From the NCBI GenBank assembly GCA_013003325.1, contig JABDJU010000028.1, forward strand, positions 1-6,624: DNA of 6,624 nt, read 5' to 3'. The position numbers and the translations under genes were made by a program. The notes below the pieces were generated by a model. That model ran no database searches and had not been told where the DNA came from. It saw only the letters and a program-made list of their open reading frames with translations. Source of the stretch: Acidimicrobiales bacterium. GTDB taxonomy: Bacteria; Actinomycetota; Acidimicrobiia; Acidimicrobiales; SZUA-35. This document shows positions 5,641 to 6,624 of this stretch, one piece after another (within the stretch, counting starts at the first letter, position 1; every line of letters starts with the position of its first letter).

Positions 5641-6036
5641 GTGACCGTAGAGATGTGGCCGGCCGAGCCGGTCGAAGCACTCCTTGGAATCGAGCCGATC
5701 GAGCACACGGATACCGGAGCCACCGTCGAGTTGACCGTCGATCCGAGCCATGCCAACGATCATGGCATCTGCCACGGCGGCATCATGTTCTTGCTCGCCG
5801 ACGCCGCGATGGGTCGGGCGAGCAACAGCACGATGAGTTCGCTGGCCAGCCACGCTGAGATCGACTTCCTCACCGCCGTTCCCGTGGGTGCCCGGCTGCG
5901 AGCTACCGCCACGCTTCGCCAGGAGCGCAAGAAGCTGCGGATCTGGGACGCCCGGGTGTCGGTGGTGTCCGCTGACGGACAAGCCGATGTCGTGGCCGAG
6001 TTCCGGGGCAGGACGATCCAGATAGCCAGCTCCTAG
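5641..6036 (+). CDS. paaI: PaaI-type hotdog-fold acyl-CoA thioesterase
   Basis: Hydrolyses CoA thioesters, in E. coli preferring ring-hydroxylated phenylacetyl-CoAs, and so frees CoA trapped in dead-end products of the pathway. 131 aa, near the E. coli length of 140. The hotdog core shows the active-site pattern N39-DHGICHGG (39-47) followed by LLADAAMG with Asp54. The N-to-D spacing of 15 equals that of E. coli Asn46 and Asp61. IDFLTAVPVG (78-87 region) and a terminal EFRGRTIQI also fit the family. The GTG start was chosen because it lies six bases after a TAnnnT -10 box and gives a full N-terminal strand; the next ATG, at codon 5, is possible. It is divergent from paaK and followed directly by a MarR gene. 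The in vivo substrate is inferred from the neighbours. Confidence 0.92.
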   Translation: MTVEMWPAEPVEALLGIEPIEHTDTGATVELTVDPSHANDHGICHGGIMFLLADAAMGRASNSTMSSLASHAEIDFLTAVPVGARLRATATLRQERKKLRIWDARVSVVSADGQADVVAEFRGRTIQIASS

Positions 6037-6038
6037 TG

Positions 6039-6512
6039 ATGGACCCGTTCGAAGAACAGGCTCGAAGTCGCTTGCACGGCGTCGAAGATATCGACCTCGA
6101 GTCCTTCAGTGCTTCGTTCCTGCTGTTTCGTCTCGCAACGCAGTACCTCGGTCTCCTGGAGAGCTCGGTCCATCGGCCCAGGGGACTGACTACCGCGGGC
6201 TTCCGCGTGCTGTTCACGATCTGGGTGTACGACGAACTCGAGCCGCGACAGATCGCCGGGTTGTCCGGGGTGTCCACCGCGGCGGTGTCGGGCGTGCTCA
6301 CGACCCTCGAGAGCAAGGGACTGGTTCACAAACGCAGGGACGCGGCTGACCGTCGTCTGGTTCGGGTGCGGCTCAGCGACTCAGGGATCGACGTTTTGAC
6401 CGAAACCTACGCCGCCCAAAACCGGCTCGAATCCGAAATCTTCGGTGAACTCGACGAGGTCGAGGGCTTCACCGAGCGGCTGCGACGCCTGCTGAACACG
6501 GTCACGGATTGA
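6039..6512 (+). CDS. MarR-family transcriptional regulator
   Basis: A 157-aa winged-helix protein. An N-terminal helix (about 17-45) is likely the dimer region. A DNA-binding domain follows with LTTAGFRVL (50-58), a helix-turn-helix around 68-94 (EPRQIAGLSGVSTAAVSGVLTTLESKGLV, quoted here only by its ends EPRQIAG and LESKGLV), and the wing RRDAADRRLVRVRLSDSG (99-116) typical of MarR proteins. A C-terminal helix completes the dimer interface. Start: ATG at 6039, two bases after the paaI stop; the overlapping GTG at 6036 is also possible. No Shine-Dalgarno is seen, so translation is probably coupled to paaI. Its position makes it a candidate repressor of the divergent paaK and paaI promoters, perhaps relieved by phenylacetyl-CoA; this role is inference. 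It is not a PaaX (GntR-like) or TetR-type PaaR. Confidence 0.88.
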   Translation: MDPFEEQARSRLHGVEDIDLESFSASFLLFRLATQYLGLLESSVHRPRGLTTAGFRVLFTIWVYDELEPRQIAGLSGVSTAAVSGVLTTLESKGLVHKRRDAADRRLVRVRLSDSGIDVLTETYAAQNRLESEIFGELDEVEGFTERLRRLLNTVTD

Positions 6513-6624
6513 TCAGAGGGTGCGGTCGAGAGCGGTTCCTGCCGAAGCCTGAGCCAACTCGCCGAGGAGCTGCTCGGCCACGGCGAGCTCCAGATCGGGC
6601 AGTGCCACGACGCCCAGGAGGCCC
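6513..6624 (-). CDS. C-terminal fragment of an unidentified convergent protein
   Basis: A reading frame on the minus strand runs open from the window edge to a TGA at 6515-6513. The last residues read ...VALPDLELAVAEQLL then GELAQASAGTALDRTL. Third codon positions are G/C-rich, as in the neighbouring genes, and the stop abuts the MarR stop. The end is helix-like and I do not recognise the family. The opposite strand is also open here without a start codon, so a short chance frame cannot be excluded. Confidence 0.5.
   Translation of the reverse strand, partial: GLLGVVALPDLELAVAEQLLGELAQASAGTALDRTL

Noticed and set aside
1..6624. tRNA, rRNA, CRISPR arrays, insertion sequences, attachment sites or replication origins
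   Set aside because: No cloverleaf, spaced direct repeats, transposase or terminal inverted repeats were seen on either strand by reading; no search tool was run.

Overview
The window carries most of a phenylacetate (phenylacetyl-CoA) degradation locus, with an amino-acid ABC-transporter binding lipoprotein gene at the left edge. The DNA is GC-rich with G/C-ending codons. Two of the likely promoters use -10 boxes of the TAnnnT type placed 6-7 bases before a GTG start codon, which points to leaderless transcripts. The binding protein has a long Asp/Gly/Ser tether. Together these suggest a high-GC actinobacterium; the class Acidimicrobiia is possible, but that is inference and no marker gene is present to settle it.

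Layout. (1) 1-1213, minus strand: an AapJ/BztA-type L-amino-acid binding lipoprotein, with two abutting stem-loops at and after its stop codon. (2) 1214-1394: an intergenic leader holding a perfect 8+8 bp palindrome just upstream of the aapJ start, and a weak terminator-like hairpin for the operon behind it. (3) 1395-5554, minus strand: a tightly packed operon transcribed in the order paaK, paaA, paaD, paaB, paaC, then a DUF3237-like gene. The junctions are stop-abutting-start (paaK/paaA), 4-base overlaps (paaA/paaD and paaB/paaC) or short gaps of 16 and 9 bases. (4) 5555-5640: a compact divergent promoter region. (5) 5641-6512, plus strand: a PaaI thioesterase and a MarR-family regulator, end to end. 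(6) 6513-6624: the C-terminal end of an unidentified convergent gene on the minus strand.

How the genes fit together. PaaK activates phenylacetate to phenylacetyl-CoA. PaaA, PaaB and PaaC form the multicomponent epoxidase that attacks the ring, and PaaD is a probable Fe-S maturation factor for it. PaaI releases CoA from dead-end thioesters. The MarR protein is a plausible local regulator. The reductase subunit gene paaE and the later ring-opening and beta-oxidation genes (paaG, paaZ, paaH, paaJ) are not in the window.

The most notable points are a PaaC that keeps a complete set of PaaA-like diiron ligand positions, the A-D-B-C gene order with no paaE and a DUF3237-like gene at the operon end, and back-to-back promoters that look leaderless on both sides. 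I did not find a clearly new type of system.
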